Made by a program: the position numbers and the translations under genes. A stretch of 64,000 nucleotides of DNA from Phragmites australis. Taxonomy: Eukaryota > Streptophyta > Magnoliopsida > Poales > Poaceae. Under the pieces are notes generated by a model. It was not told the DNA's origin. It did not search any database and saw only the letters and a list, made by a program, of their open reading frames with translations. The stretch's first letter is position 1, and each line of letters begins with the position of its first letter. The DNA lies in assembly GCF_958298935.1 (NCBI RefSeq), contig NC_084932.1, positions 5,311,501 through 5,375,500 on the forward strand, in the 5' to 3' direction. Below are positions 1-12,431 of the stretch, in pieces.

Positions 1-2680
1 CTTCCGTCGGATACTGCATCGAATCTCTTGCGTCGCCGTCTTCTTCCCTAAGTCCGATCAGCATCTCCGTTCCTCACCGTCGCATCGCCTCCCTGTAGCT
101 CCAACCTCCAACTCAGAGTCCAGTGAGCTTGGCCCTATGTTGTTCAACGTTTTGCGTGCATCACTTCCATCTTAGCCCACCGTTGGCGTGGTCCTACACG
201 AGTGTCGCTCTCCACCGCTCCTTGTGGCTCACCGCTGGTCGCTTTTTGGCTCGATCCGTCCACCGGGAACCCCTCCAACATGCTCTCCATCATGCGCAGA
301 TGCTCACAGTGCCGACCCCTCACTGTCTTGTCACCAAAATTCGCTGCTCGCCGTGAGCCAGACCATCGTGAGCCCTACCCATCTCTCTCTCTTTCTCCTT
401 CCTCCGTGAACCCAACTCATGATGAGTCGTAGACTCATCCCTCTCCCTATATGACCGACACATGGGACCCACCTGTCAGCCACAATAAGGGAGGTGAGAT
501 GCTGATAAGAGAGATCAAGGGCATTTGTGTCATTTTTAAACTATTCTTTCTCCTCATTAGCTAAAAATGATTATTTTATTCGATGTGGTGTCCTAGAGAC
601 CAAGCTACATTTTCGTGGTGCAGCTAGGACAAAAACGAGGAGTGTGGTGTGGTGTGGACCAAACCACGATTTATCAGTGTCCCAGAGACAAAAATCCCTA
701 ATTATTATCATCTCTCTGATTAGAGCAACGAGCAGAGGCACCAAAAGTTGGATGAAAACCTATTATTCATTGTAAACTGCAGGATTTGGGTCCTGATGAA
801 GGGCTTCTTCCGTGATCTCCGTAGATGAATCCAACCTGGATACTAGCCGTACTCGAGTCAGATAACCCGATCGAGACCTTCCTAGTATATGCCTCCAAGA
901 TATCTGGGAGTATCGGGTCCCGTATATTTAGGTATGCAATATCTGTAGTTATTAAGCATGTGTAAGGTGTATTATGTTCATATATGATATACTCCTTTTG
1001 CGTATATACCCTATAGTTATATATTCGACAAGTATAACATATATTATTCTAATTGTAATAATAGAAATGAAAAGAAATTCTTATTACCTAATAGAATTAA
1101 TTGCATTCATAAGCCTAAGTCTTGCATTTGCGATAATTTTCATATTTTGTTTAACCATCACCTTGTCAATATGAGCCATACTATTTTTTAGATTATTGAA
1201 ACAATAAACTGAATATTTATGAAATGACCTATCATCCTGGCCCATGTGACATAGAAAATTACACTTATCTCTATTATTAACCTTCTTCTAACTTTTAAAT
1301 CATGTGACTGTGAACGCATTCGAGTCGCACTTCCGAGCCGTACTTCCCAGCTGGCTTTTTTGAAAATAGGAAACAACACGGGCAATATGCAAGATCAGTA
1401 TGAGGTGAGTACTCTAGCCACCAAACATTTATAAACCAATTGCTATTGAATCAACGACGATGCTTTGATGATTTATTAAAGGGTACGCTTTATTAAATGG
1501 GTACTTTGTCAAGATTGGTTGATATAGACCCTTAGATATATAAAATCACAAAGCTTTATCTTGTTCCGTAGGAGGGAGTTTTCATATTTGAAAGTGTTTA
1601 CCTGGGTCCCCATCAAATGTTGTAGTTATAATTCTTGCTTATTGATCTTGTGGCGGTGTAGAAGTATTCCAATCAGGAATTTGCATATCAATCAGTTCAG
1701 TAGCTGATTAATGGTCGCAGTAGGATTTTCAGCACCAGAACTTGAAACAACTAGCTTATAAAAACTATACTTAGCGTCTTCATCATAGCTAAACAAATCA
1801 ACAACTAAAGACTATCAAAGCATATTGAATTGAAAAAAAAAATTATATTTTCCACGGCATCACCAATTCATCATCATAACTAAAGAATACCTAATTTAAT
1901 TAACCCTAGCTACCACTACCCGGTCAATCTAATTCTAAAGCAACATTTCCAACCAAAAATTGAAGATTAGCATGGTCTGATGGCCGGAAGGGAGTGCGAC
2001 TATGCGAGGCATACCTTTCGGAGTTCTGGCTTTGAAGCCCAGTGTTGCAGCTTGTAGCGGCCGGTGGCGAGCATAGAGAATCGGCACCGTGGTACGGGAG
2101 TTCTACGGGCGGCGGCGACGACGGGAAGAGGAAGTCGAACAATCGCGTAGACTCTCTGGCTGGCTTCCTCTTCAATTCACACAGTGGGCAAAAGCCTTGT
2201 TTCATTGGGCTATGCTTATTCCCTTGCTGGGCTTAGAAGTGAAGCACGTCGTGAAGGGCATGGTGATTAGCAGGAAGTTAAATGGATCATCTGAAAAAAT
2301 GTTTCTTTGAGGGGCCAGGCCTTTGCTTGCAACCTCCACTCGACTCGACAAAAGTTCATGGCCATGATCATGATCTGTGTTGGCTAGGCGATCTGCCGAT
2401 CATGATCATCGTGGATATCGGCGGCGGCGGCGGCGGCGGAAAGGTTGTCCAAGCGTCCGAAACGTAGGTGTGCATCGTCGTGACACGCATGCACGCACAG
2501 AGTGAAAACACTTTTCTCCCAAAAACCGTCCGGATCGATCGGTATTTGGTAAGAACAGCCTCGAATCCGAAATCCTGACGAACAGCAAAGTCCGAAACTG
2601 AGCCGTAGTATTCGAACACGCGCGCACCACGGTTCACAAGATGACGGCGGCGGCTATAAAGTTGGGTCGGGTGCACGCAC
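1..2680. other. Intergenic sequence without a recognised gene
   Basis: No open frame here resembles a known protein, and frames longer than 60 codons are scattered on both strands without splice support. The first 480 bases are C/T-rich and resemble grass LTR or gene-leader sequence, but no terminal repeats could be paired. A (GGC)n microsatellite lies near 2420-2441. A short segment near 1565-1580 resembles the end of a Stowaway-type MITE, without a partner end. The stretch 1000-1900 is AT-rich and shows no structure I can name. Confidence 0.5.
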
Positions 2681-2908
2681 TGTTAAGAAACCCCTGCTAC
2701 CAGGTGTAATCTAGTGATCTCTTTGAATCAATTGTAAAAGAAGACACAAGTGTAGGGGAAAAGCTATATATTCTTTATTCATCTGTGTTTACAATGAGGG
2801 GTGCTGCCCTGTATATATAGTGCTAAAAACCTCTAAGAAATAGAATCAAATCTTTCAAGAGATCGAGACGGGTCCATATTCGATTGTGAAGCTCTAAGTT
2901 TTCTAACA
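2681..2908 (-). repeat. 3' LTR of copia fragment (228 bp)
   Basis: The plus-strand copy begins TGTTAAGAAACC and ends TTTTCTAACA, giving the 5-bp terminal inverted repeat typical of LTRs. It is directly followed by CTCCCCCTTGCCACTT, which on the minus strand is the purine-rich tract AAGTGGCAAGGGGGAG that primes plus-strand synthesis. No second copy of this LTR is present. Confidence 0.8.
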
Positions 2909-3153
2909 CTCCCCCTTGCCACTTCTTGCGAAATGTATATGTCTCATCAAAACTTCCAAAAAAACCCTATGGAAAAAATTGAGAGAAAGAGTACATAGCT
3001 CGCGATATGGTTACACGAATTGCCTCGTTAAAAACCTTAACATGAAAAACTTCAAGAAAACTCATCTAAGGAAAAAAAGAGTACAATCCACCTAAAAATG
3101 ATTCGTAGAATATTCATGATTAACTTTGGGCACTTAATCTTCTTGACTAAGAT

Positions 3154-4423
3154 TTAATTCTTAATATTGGTATTATGTGAAAATTCTCCCCCTGAAATAT
3201 GCAACTCTCTAAGCATCATCATTCCAATGCCACGAACACATCTTTCAAAACTAGATGCAGGGAGAGATTTAGTGAATAAATCTGTAAGATTTTCACATGA
3301 CTTAGTATACATTACCTTTATTTTATTTATTTTATGCAATTCATGAGCATAAAAGAACTTAGGGTCGATATGTTTCGTTAAGTTGCTTTTCACATATCCC
3401 GACTGCACTTGTGCAACACATGCAACATTATCTTCATAGATAATGGTAGGGGTGTTAGTAGTATTCAAACCACATGACTGCTGGATATGATTGATGACTC
3501 TTCTAAGCCATGCGCATTCCCGTACGGCTTCATATAAAGCTATTATTTCTGAGTGGTTTGTTGAAGTAGATACAAGACTTTGCTTCGACGATTTTCAAGA
3601 TATTGCAGTTCCACCACATAAGAAAACATAGCCAGTCTGTGATTTCGTTGTATGCGGGTCTAACAGGTACCCAACATCTGCATATCCAACCAGAATTAGA
3701 TCCTGATTCTTTCTGTAAAATAGGTCTAGATCTTTGCTACCTTGCAAGTAGCGCATAATATCCTTCAAGCCCTTCCAGTGCCTTTTAGTGGGCTCTGCAC
3801 TGTATCGTGCAAGTAGGTTTACTGTAAACGCTATGTCTGACCTAGTGCAATTAGCCAGATACATCAGCGCACCTATTGCACTTAAGTATGAGAATTCCGG
3901 TCCCAATACTTCCTCCCTCTCTTCTCTAGGTTTATAGGGATCTTGATATGCTTGTAATGACCTTCCGACCATGGGGGTTTTAGCAGGAAATGATTTTTCA
4001 AAACCAAATCGCTCTAACACCTTCTGAGTGTAGTTTGACTGATGTACAAAGATTCCATCTGCCATATGCTCTAGCTGCAGACCCAAGCAAAATTTGGTTC
4101 TACCCAAATCTTTCATTTCAAATTCAGATTTTAAGTAGGAACTTGCTTCTTCTATATCTTCTTTTGTACCAATGATATTCAGATCATCTACATATACTGA
4201 TATTATGCAAAATCCAATCTGGGACCTTCTTATGAATACACAGGGACAATCCGTGCTATTTGTGTAGCCTCGTTTTCCAAGAAATTCACTCAAATGATTG
4301 TACCACATTCTACCTGACTGTTTTAACCCATATAGCGACTTCTTCAATTGTACGCTATAAAGATGTCTATTTCCTCTATCCTAATTCGGCAATGGTATTC
4401 CTTCAGGTACCTTCATATAAATG
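3154..4423 (-). pseudogene. copia reverse transcriptase and RNase H remnant
   Basis: One reading frame runs almost throughout. The reverse transcriptase part carries KKSLYGLKQSGRMWY and the catalytic YVDDLNII segment near 4195-4175. RNase H follows with a YAD motif near 3680, STNHSEIIALYEA near 3560 and IIYEDNVACVAQ near 3440. Two in-frame stops break the frame, a TAG near 4381 and a TGA near 3595. Integrase, protease and gag are absent, so the copy is inactive. The final residues run up to the polypurine tract and LTR, the normal end of a copia polyprotein. Confidence 0.9.
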
Positions 4424-5599
4424 ACCGAATCTAGGCACCCAGTCACAGCCTTTAAGCCACCAAGTCACAAAGACAAGGCCTCCACCCGGATGAGCCACCA
4501 AGCCACCAAGGCAAGGTCTCACCACTAGCCTCTCTTCTAGTTCCTCGCCGCCGTGATCACTTTGGAGCTTGAGCCACAAAGGCAAGGGTCTCCGTGTCCT
4601 CGCACAATCGCCTTGTCGTCGCTTCACACCAAGTCGGAGGGTCAACAAGTTTGCCGGCGAGTCACCAAGACTCCAAGGTGCCGGCGTACCAAGAGATACA
4701 CTGTTGGATCACTCCTTGATCCACTCTCTAGGCAGCAATCACTTAGCAACTCACTTTCTAGGCCTATAAGTACTAATCACTCACTAATATTGTGCTTAAT
4801 TGCCTTGAATGATCACTTTAAGCACTTTGGTGGCTTGGATGTCTTCTCATATGTATATGAACTTCTCTGGACTCCAGCACCCTCAAATGACTGAGTAGAG
4901 GTGTATTTATAGTCTCAAACTCGCGCACTAGCCGTTAACCTAACGGCTTAAAAAATTGTTAACACCGGATAATCCGGTGAGAACAGTGGTACTAACATCG
5001 GATCATCCGGTGAGTACACTCTCACAAACTAGACATTAGAACCCCACTCAAGCCTCTGTGAACACCAGACTTTCCGATGAGTATACCTTAGCTATCCGAG
5101 CCAACATCTTCTCTGAGTAAATTGCTCTGGTGCCCTCTCCGGTGCTTATCACATCATCACCGAACTATCCGGTGGGGTCACTGCATTCTCCCTTTTGTCA
5201 ACAATACTCCGGTGCATTCCTCCGGAGTGTTCAAATCAATCACTAGACTATCCGGTGGGGTTTTCTGCTTCTTTTTCATCTTTACACTGTCCATTATCCG
5301 GTGTTGTCTACAATTGATCACCGAACTATCCAGTGCGACTTTCTTGCCTCTAACCCTCTTTGACAGAGATACTCCAGTTAGTGCAAATACCCTGAGCACC
5401 GGACCATTCGGTGTAGTCATTTTTCTTAGGACTTTTTCCAATTCAACCAAACTTTGTCTCGATTTCGGTGGCTTCTTCATGTATTGCATCCATGAGACCT
5501 ACTAATATATATTCTTGATAAGTATGTTAATCCCAATGGCTATGTTGTCATTAATCACCAAAATGATAATCATGGCCTAATAGAGATATTTTCGCTACA
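4424..5599 (-). repeat. Truncated 3' LTR of gag-only element
   Basis: This aligns with 9388-10593 but lacks about 300 bases of the outer end, where it meets the copia reverse-transcriptase fragment. It ends TTTCGCTACA at 5599, followed by ATTTCCACCTTTTTAG, which on the minus strand is a purine-rich tract. The exact fusion point cannot be fixed better than about 4421-4434. Confidence 0.7.
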
Positions 5600-6035
5600 A
5601 TTTCCACCTTTTTAGTGATTGATGATAACACAACTAAAGTAAGTGGAAAATAACAAATGATTCAAAATGTAAAGATCATAAATGAGCTCAAAGTCTTACC
5701 ATATTGCTTGGATGCATGTTCTTACAAGTTATTTTCCCTTTGTTGTGGCTCTCCCTTTCTTCATTGTCACTATCTCCCTTGATTTGACCTTGGCTATGTT
5801 GTCATTAATCACCAAAATCACAATCATGGCCTAATAGAGCTATTTTCACTACAATCTCCCATTTTTGGTGATTGATGACAACACAACAAAAATAAGTGGA
5901 AAATAACAAATGATTCAAAATATAAAGATCATAAATAAGCTCAAAGTCTTACCATATTGCTTGGATGCATGTTCTTACAACTTAGTTTCCCTTTGTTGTG
6001 GCTTCCTCTTTCTCCATTGCTACTTGACCTAAGCA
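5538..6035. repeat. Tandem duplication of LTR end plus polypurine tract
   Basis: A unit of about 253 bp occurs twice head to tail (roughly 5538-5790 and 5791-6035). Each unit carries the terminal LTR bases ending CTACA (at 5599 and 5853), the adjacent purine-rich tract and the following internal sequence. The copies differ by scattered substitutions and small indels. Confidence 0.8.
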
Positions 6036-7085
6036 AGAGCTTCTCCCCCTTTGTTAATCTTCATGTATCTTGCACTTGCTACAATCTCTCCACATTGGTC
6101 ATCTTGCATTCATTGCTTTGGCCGTCAAACTTCTCCCCCTTTGTCAATAATCTCCCAAAAAGGACTATATGCAATGTTGAACTTAAAGGGAAATATTAGA
6201 GCACATGGGAGAGAGCTTCACAAATCATGATTTAATTAAAAATAATACCAATTGTAAGGATACCAATTGTAATGATACCAATTATAGGAATCTCACTACT
6301 AAAGAATGATACCAATTGAAAAGGATGAAAGCATATGAATTATAATTCATGAAACTCACATAATATAATTTAAACTCCCCTTATATAAGTGCATACATAT
6401 GATGAGAAAAAAAATATATGCACAACTAGACAATATGTCAAGATAGGAAGTTTAAACTATATTATTCATGGAGGTATCTTAAATGAACAAAGATTTAACA
6501 ATGATACCAATTGAAACGTTTGAGCATCGCATACCTCCGGGGACATGTTGATTGCTCCATGAGACTACAAAAGATGCAACTTGAAACACATATTAGTCTC
6601 AAAATCATAACCTATAGGATATACTCCCCCTAAATATGTGCATACAAGTGTTGAATACTTGTGAGATATATGCATTTATTATTGATAACAATGAGGATTT
6701 ATCCTCTACATTAGATCATGGCCCATCAAAGATATCAATTATAAAATTAGTACCATAAAAGAAACATACCACTAATAAACCATGTAGGTTGCTCATGGAT
6801 AAAAGAGAAATACAAGCAACCTACCATATGAGATTTACACTAGGAATTGCAATAAATTGAAATGAGCATATGCAATCCTAGACAAGGCAAATGAGCTAGA
6901 AGAAAAACAAAATGCATAAATAAGAATCTAGCTACACTTACATATTTTACCTTTGGATGGGGATTTAGGTATGTGATGATCATAATCTTCATCAATACGC
7001 CCATCTTGTACACTTGACTTCTTTACTTGAATCTTCACTTCATCTTGTAAGTCAAGCCTCCAAATCCCTATAGCCGCCTCGGGCT

Positions 7086-8899
7086 TCAAGTCTTCTTTGA
7101 AACCCAAACTGATTGGTGTCCATTTATATTGGTGATGACTTCCTTGAGAACCCAAATGGGTTGGTTCCACCTCCGATTTATCTTCCCAACTATGTGTACA
7201 ACCACCTTGAGTTTTTCCTCTTTATTGAGCTTGTAGTGGTTATTCTTTATCTTGTTCTTATAGTTGGGCTTGGTGTAGAGGTTGGAGGTCTTGTTGGAGA
7301 GGTTCGCCATCTTCTTCTTCTCCTTGGTCTCCTTCTTCACTTGCTTGCATTGAAAAGACTTGTGACCTTCTTGATAGCATTTGAAGCATGTCACGGTTGA
7401 CTCCTCCGTAGGCTTCTTCATCATGAAAGTACGAATATCTTAAGGAGGTTAGACATGTCCTTTGCCCTTCAATCTCGCCAAGTCCTCCTTGAGCTTCTCC
7501 ACTTCTTGCTTGAGCTCATCATTCTCTTGTGCAATGAGTTTATTAGATTGTTCTACAAAAACATTCTCAATACAAATATCATTGCAAATGGGTGAGCTAG
7601 ATAAAATATATAAATCATCACAAGAAGTGAAAATATCTACCTTAGAATTGTAATTAAAAAGAGAGATAGATTGCTTCAAATGGACCTTAGTTTGAGATTC
7701 AATGCACTCAAATTTAGCTTTAAGCTCTTCATGCTCCTTATTTAGTAAATTGAATTGCACAATAATTGTTCATAATTAGAAACAAAGGTAGTATGGATGT
7801 CATTAAATGCATTGAATTTTTTAAGCTCTTTTGATTGTTTCTTAAGGGCCCTTTGTTGCTTATTGATCAAATGAAGGAGTTCGTCATAAGAGAATCCTCA
7901 TCGAATTCACCATCACTTACATCGTTATCCATACCTTTGGCCATAAGGCACTTGTGAGATGGCTTGCGAGATGACTTACGTGATGATGATCTTGAGGAAG
8001 AGTTTCTCTTGGAGGAGTGGATGGTGATGTTCTCATCATTTGAGCTTTAATCTTCATCATCACTCACTCATCTTCCTATGCTTGTGAATGCTTTGGCTCT
8101 TCCCCTTGTCTCCCTTTTGTTCTTGGTCCTTTTCTTCTCTTTCTTAATATGATCAATTGTTTTGACCAAGTTCTTCATGGAGATTCAGTGATCAATCTTG
8201 GCATTGATCTTCTTGATGTTCTTCTCCACTTGTGAGATGAGCTTGGTGACTTCGGGATCCATCTTTTCATCGCTTGAGGTGTTTTTCTCATCTTCTTTAT
8301 AGCCCTCTTCATCTTTATCTTTATCATCTTCACTTGAGCTTGACTCTTGCTCTTGTCTCCTTATCCTTGCTTTCATGTGTTGACATTTAGCTTGCTTGCT
8401 TGTGAGAGCAAGATTTTTAGTGTCAGATGACGAAAAACTTTCACCCTTATATTCATTGTCATCTCATAGGCGGTGATCTTGCCAAACATTTAACTTGGAG
8501 TCATCTTCTTGATGTCATTGTTGTTGTAGATGATGGAGACTATCAACTTGTACTTTGAAGAAGGGCTTAAAGTATTCTTCTCACCACTTGATTATTTTCA
8601 ATTGACGTCAAACATAACACATTGATCTCATTGATAAGAATATTCAAACGTGAGTACATGTCATTAGCACTTTCATGTGGTAGTTGCTTGATGTCATTAA
8701 GCTTAGTAACAAGCACATGATATTTCTCATTGCGCACATCCTTTGTGCCTTCATGTATTTCAATGAGACTATTCCAAATGTCATGTGTATTGCTGAGAAA
8801 ATAAACACGATTAAATACATCAACACATATAGATGATAAAAGGATACTCTTTACCAATGTATCTAATTGCCTCTCCTTGTTGGTGATGCGATGTTTCAT
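7086..8899 (-). pseudogene. copia-type gag remnant with coiled coil and CCHC knuckle
   Basis: Gag proteins form the retrotransposon particle. The first part (8899-8570) is a recognisable gag domain with IWNSLIEIHEGT and NDIKQLPHESANDMYSRL. It is followed by acidic, serine-rich sequence (8376-8185) and a heptad-rich segment (7760-7449, DELKQEVEKLKEDL). A zinc knuckle CFKCYQEGHKSFQC lies near 7390-7350 with C-x2-C-x4-H-x4-C spacing. The tail near 7180-7090 contains a QPIWVLKEV block as in other copia gag regions. Several frameshifts and stops separate these pieces, so no intact gag is made. Confidence 0.8.
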
Positions 8900-9082
8900 C
8901 CCTTACTCGGTGACTCTCCAAACATCTAAGCCTCTAGCTTGCAAATAACAAGACATTAGAATTTTTCAACATGGAAAATTTGTTCCATTGAAAAGTGGAG
9001 CACTACGGGAATTCATCCCAACCCTGGACGTCACAACTCTAGAATTTTAAGCCTATTAAGAACATGAGACTCTGATACCAAT

Positions 9083-10593
9083 TGTAGGGATCGGTGATGT
9101 CCTAATAGTGGGGTAAATTAGGAGACTTAAAACTATTTCGTCTAAAAAAATAACACAAGATAAATTTATATCAATTTATATCTAAATATACTATATATTT
9201 ATCTAGTGTGTCCACTCTACCGATCAAAGCGTTTGCAACCTATCTAAGAAGGTAAATTGCAAATAAGTAAATGCGGAAACGTAAATAAGGTAGAGAGAGC
9301 AAATTTGGCACAAGAATTTTTTTTCCGTGGTATCGATGGTATGAATGCCACCCCTAGTCCATGTTGGAGCTCCACAAAGGATATGCTCTCGGTCGGCACC
9401 CGATCACGACCTTTAAGCCACCAAGTCACAAAGACAAGGCTTCCACCCGGATGAACCACCAAACCACCAAGGTAAGGTCTCACCACTAGCCTCTTTTTTG
9501 GTTCCTCGGCGCCATGATCACTTCGGAGCTTGAGCCACAAAGGCAAGGGTCTCCGCGTCCCTGCACAATCGTCTTGCCGCCGCTCCACACCAAGTCGGAG
9601 GGTCAACAAGCTTGCTGACAAGTCACCAAGACTCCAAGGTGCCACCGTACCAAGAGGTACACTGTTGGATCACTCCTTGATACACTCTCTAGGCAACAAT
9701 CAATTAGCAACTCACTCTTTAGGTCTATAAGCACTAATCACTCACTAATCTTGCTCTTAATTATCTTGGATGATCACTTTAAGCACTTTGGTGGCTTGAA
9801 TGTCTTCTCACGTGTATATGAACTTCTCTGGACTCCAACACCCTTAAATAACTGAGTGAAAGGGGTATTTATAGCCTCAAACTCGCGCACTAGCCATTAA
9901 CCCAATGGCTCTAAAAGACTGTTAACATCGGATGATCTGGTGAGAATAATGGTACTAACACCGGATCATACGGTGAGTACACTCTCACAAACTAGCCATT
10001 GGAACCCCACTCAAGCCTCTGTAAACACCGGCCACTCCGGTGTATACTCCATCTTCATCACCGGACTTTCCGATGAGTATACCTTAGTCATCCGAGCCAA
10101 CATCTTTTTTATGTAAATTGCTCAGGTGCCTTCTCCAGTGCTTATCGCATCATTATCAGACTATCCGGTGGGTCACTGCATTCTCTCCTTTGTCAACAAT
10201 GCTCCGGTGCATTCCTCCGGTGTGTTCAAATCAATCACTAGACTATCCGATGAGGTCTTCTGCTTTTTTTTCATCTTTGCACTGTTCATTGTCTGGTATT
10301 GCCTACACTCAATCACCGGACTATCTGGTGCGGCTTTCATACCTTTGTCCCTCTTTGACAGATATGCTTCGATGAGTGCAAATACCCTGAGCACCGGACC
10401 ATCTTGTGTAGTCATTTTTTCTGAGACTTTTTTCAATTCAACCAAACTTTGTCCCGGCTTTGGTGACTTCTTCATGTATTGCATCATGAGACCTACTAAA
10501 ATATATTTTTAACAAACATATTAGTCACAATGACTATGTTATCATTAATCACCAAAATCACAATTAAAACCTAATAGGACTATTTTCGCTACA
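9083..10593 (-). repeat. 5' LTR of gag-only element (1511 bp)
   Basis: Its plus-strand form begins TGTAGGGATCGG and ends TTTTCGCTACA, a TGTA/TACA terminal inverted repeat. The primer binding site abuts its start at 9082. It shares the 4424-5599 sequence from about 9388 onward, including tens of bases near 9411-9460 that are nearly identical. The right half holds many imperfect palindromes of the form CACCGGACNATCCGGTG. Confidence 0.8.
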
Positions 10594-12431
10594 AAGACCA
10601 ATCAAGATCAGATAACCAAATAAACCAGGACAGCATCCTGAAAAGTGAAGTGACGGTCCAAGTCCGTTATTATTGTATGATTTCTTGGTTTACTTGGCTG
10701 CTTCACAATATGTTGGTTACTTGGCTTTGTTTACTTGGAATCCCAATACTTATTTGTAGGGAAAATGACCTTCCAAAGAAAATTTGCCTCCCATTGGACC
10801 AATATGAATTGGCGATCAGAACACATATGGATAGGACTTCTAAAAGTTCTAGAAGAAGAGGTGATTTTTCTGGACCTGTATTCTTTTTCTATGTTTATTA
10901 GGATTCTTAGTGGTTGCAGTAGGAATATAAGTGGGTACTTAATAAGTAATTTTGTATCACTATTTAGTTTATTTTTTTAATTTAATTAAATAGAAATGAA
11001 TTTTATTAGGATTCTTAGCGGTCGCATTAGGATTCTCTAGTTTAATTTTTTGAATTTTGGATCGATCCAATAATAAACAAAATACAAAAATCTGTATCCC
11101 TAAGCTACTGTATTCGCTTGCTGGAAGGCAATTTAAAGTGACGAGATGTCGAGATCATGATTCATACTTGTAGGAGTCAAATCAGCTGAAGTCTTTACAA
11201 CTCTACTCAGGAGAGGACGATCAATGACTGCTCTGCGCTGACACTTGTTTGTGTGACCGAACAAGCCCAGGCCCAATCCGGCAAGGGCGGGAGGCCGATG
11301 CTTTCTGCTCGTTGGATGGGCGGGAGATACCGCCAGCCCATCTAGCTAGTGAGAAGTGTCTCTGTTGTCCTCTATTTATTCACGTTGATATTAATTTTAA
11401 TTTCTTGTTAGTTTAGTGGGTGATTTATTTCTGCCCACTAAACGGATGAGAGGAAAAAAATTCGAAAATGACAACATAATTTTTTAATTTTTAAATAAAG
11501 AATATAGAAATTAAAAAAATCCAATACATATGCTATATATGTGCCACAACGTGTGCTAGGCTCAGCTTTATGATAGGGCCACGGCAAGGGATCGCCATCA
11601 CTTCACTCTAGCCCCTGCTGCCATGCCGTGTGTGGATGCTTCTCTCAAATTCAAATTTTATAGGATCTTATCTAGAAACATCTTTATAAGATCTTATCTA
11701 TACTATCTACCTTCTGATTCAACGGTTGAATTGGAAGTAGAGAAATAGTGTGAACATATGTCACCACATACGAGAGAATCTTTTGTAAGACAAATTCTTG
11801 TAAAATTTGCTTCCGCTTCTCTCTCCTCCCGATGTTCTGGAGTCAGTTAGGATGCATACTTGGAGATCAGTACGATCAGTTGCACATCTGAACTGATGCA
11901 TCGTATGATCCTCCGGTGAGACTGCAGGTAAATCCAAATCAGAATTCAGACGAGATAGGGCTCTCGATCGATGTCTGGCTAAGTGAGGAAGGCCATCATA
12001 TATCCAGCGACGACATGAGCCAGAGATTAGGAGAGGGAGGGATAAGGTTAGTTATTAGCCATGATAGATTACCCAGCGCGGCTAAGGATAATCCATATCC
12101 AATCTAATGGGTTCCTCGCCCTCTGTACTAGCTAGTGGCGGAGCCAGAACACCTACTGTACGGTAATTCTGAGTTATCTGGGACACTGGTATTTGTGAAT
12201 TTTTTTTCTCAAAAAGAGCTAAGCTATAACAACATCTAGGATTTTTGGGTAGTCCTGTGACACCTAAAAAACCCTAGCTCCGCCTATGGTACTAGCTACA
12301 AATACTAGGAGTAGTTCGCCTCCACTACTATCAGCAACACATCGATCGTCCGTCTGTCGTCTAGTTCCGTAATCTGGCACCGACCGAGTTCCAAGCAGGC
12401 AGCAGCACACTTCATTGAGTGAGCGAGCGAG
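10594..12431. other. Intergenic sequence upstream of cupin pseudogene
   Basis: No gene is recognised. Two related phrases around 10895-10925 and 11005-11030 (TTAGGATTCTTAG) suggest a small local duplication. The stretch 11450-11540 is A-rich. The last 150 bases lead into the cupin pseudogene and would hold its former promoter and leader. Confidence 0.4.

Larger units (their letters stand above)
2681..4423 (-). mobile_element. Ty1/copia retrotransposon fragment (3' part)
   Basis: On the minus strand this runs from within reverse transcriptase through RNase H to a polypurine tract and a 3' LTR. The opposite end is cut where the gag-only element at 4424-10593 begins. The missing 5' portion is not found beyond 10593, so a deletion rather than a simple nested insertion joined the two. 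The single LTR starts TGTTA and ends TAACA, as copia LTRs do. No target duplication can be tested because one end is lost. Confidence 0.85.
4424..10593 (-). mobile_element. Gag-only copia-type LTR element (TR-GAG-like)
   Basis: A 1.5-kb LTR at 9083-10593 and a truncated copy at 4424-5599 bound about 3.5 kb of internal DNA on the minus strand. Next to the upstream LTR lies a primer binding site matching initiator methionine tRNA (TGGTATCAGAGTC, about 9067-9080). Next to the other LTR is a purine-rich tract. Gag remnants occupy 7086-8899, and no protease, integrase, reverse transcriptase or RNase H is seen. This arrangement matches the non-autonomous TR-GAG class. The coiled-coil plus CCHC gag resembles long-LTR copia lineages, but the lineage is not certain. 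Confidence 0.75.

Noticed and set aside
2368..2676. 102-codon minus-strand frame with a proline run
   Set aside because: The run comes from the GGC microsatellite, and there is no splice or family support.
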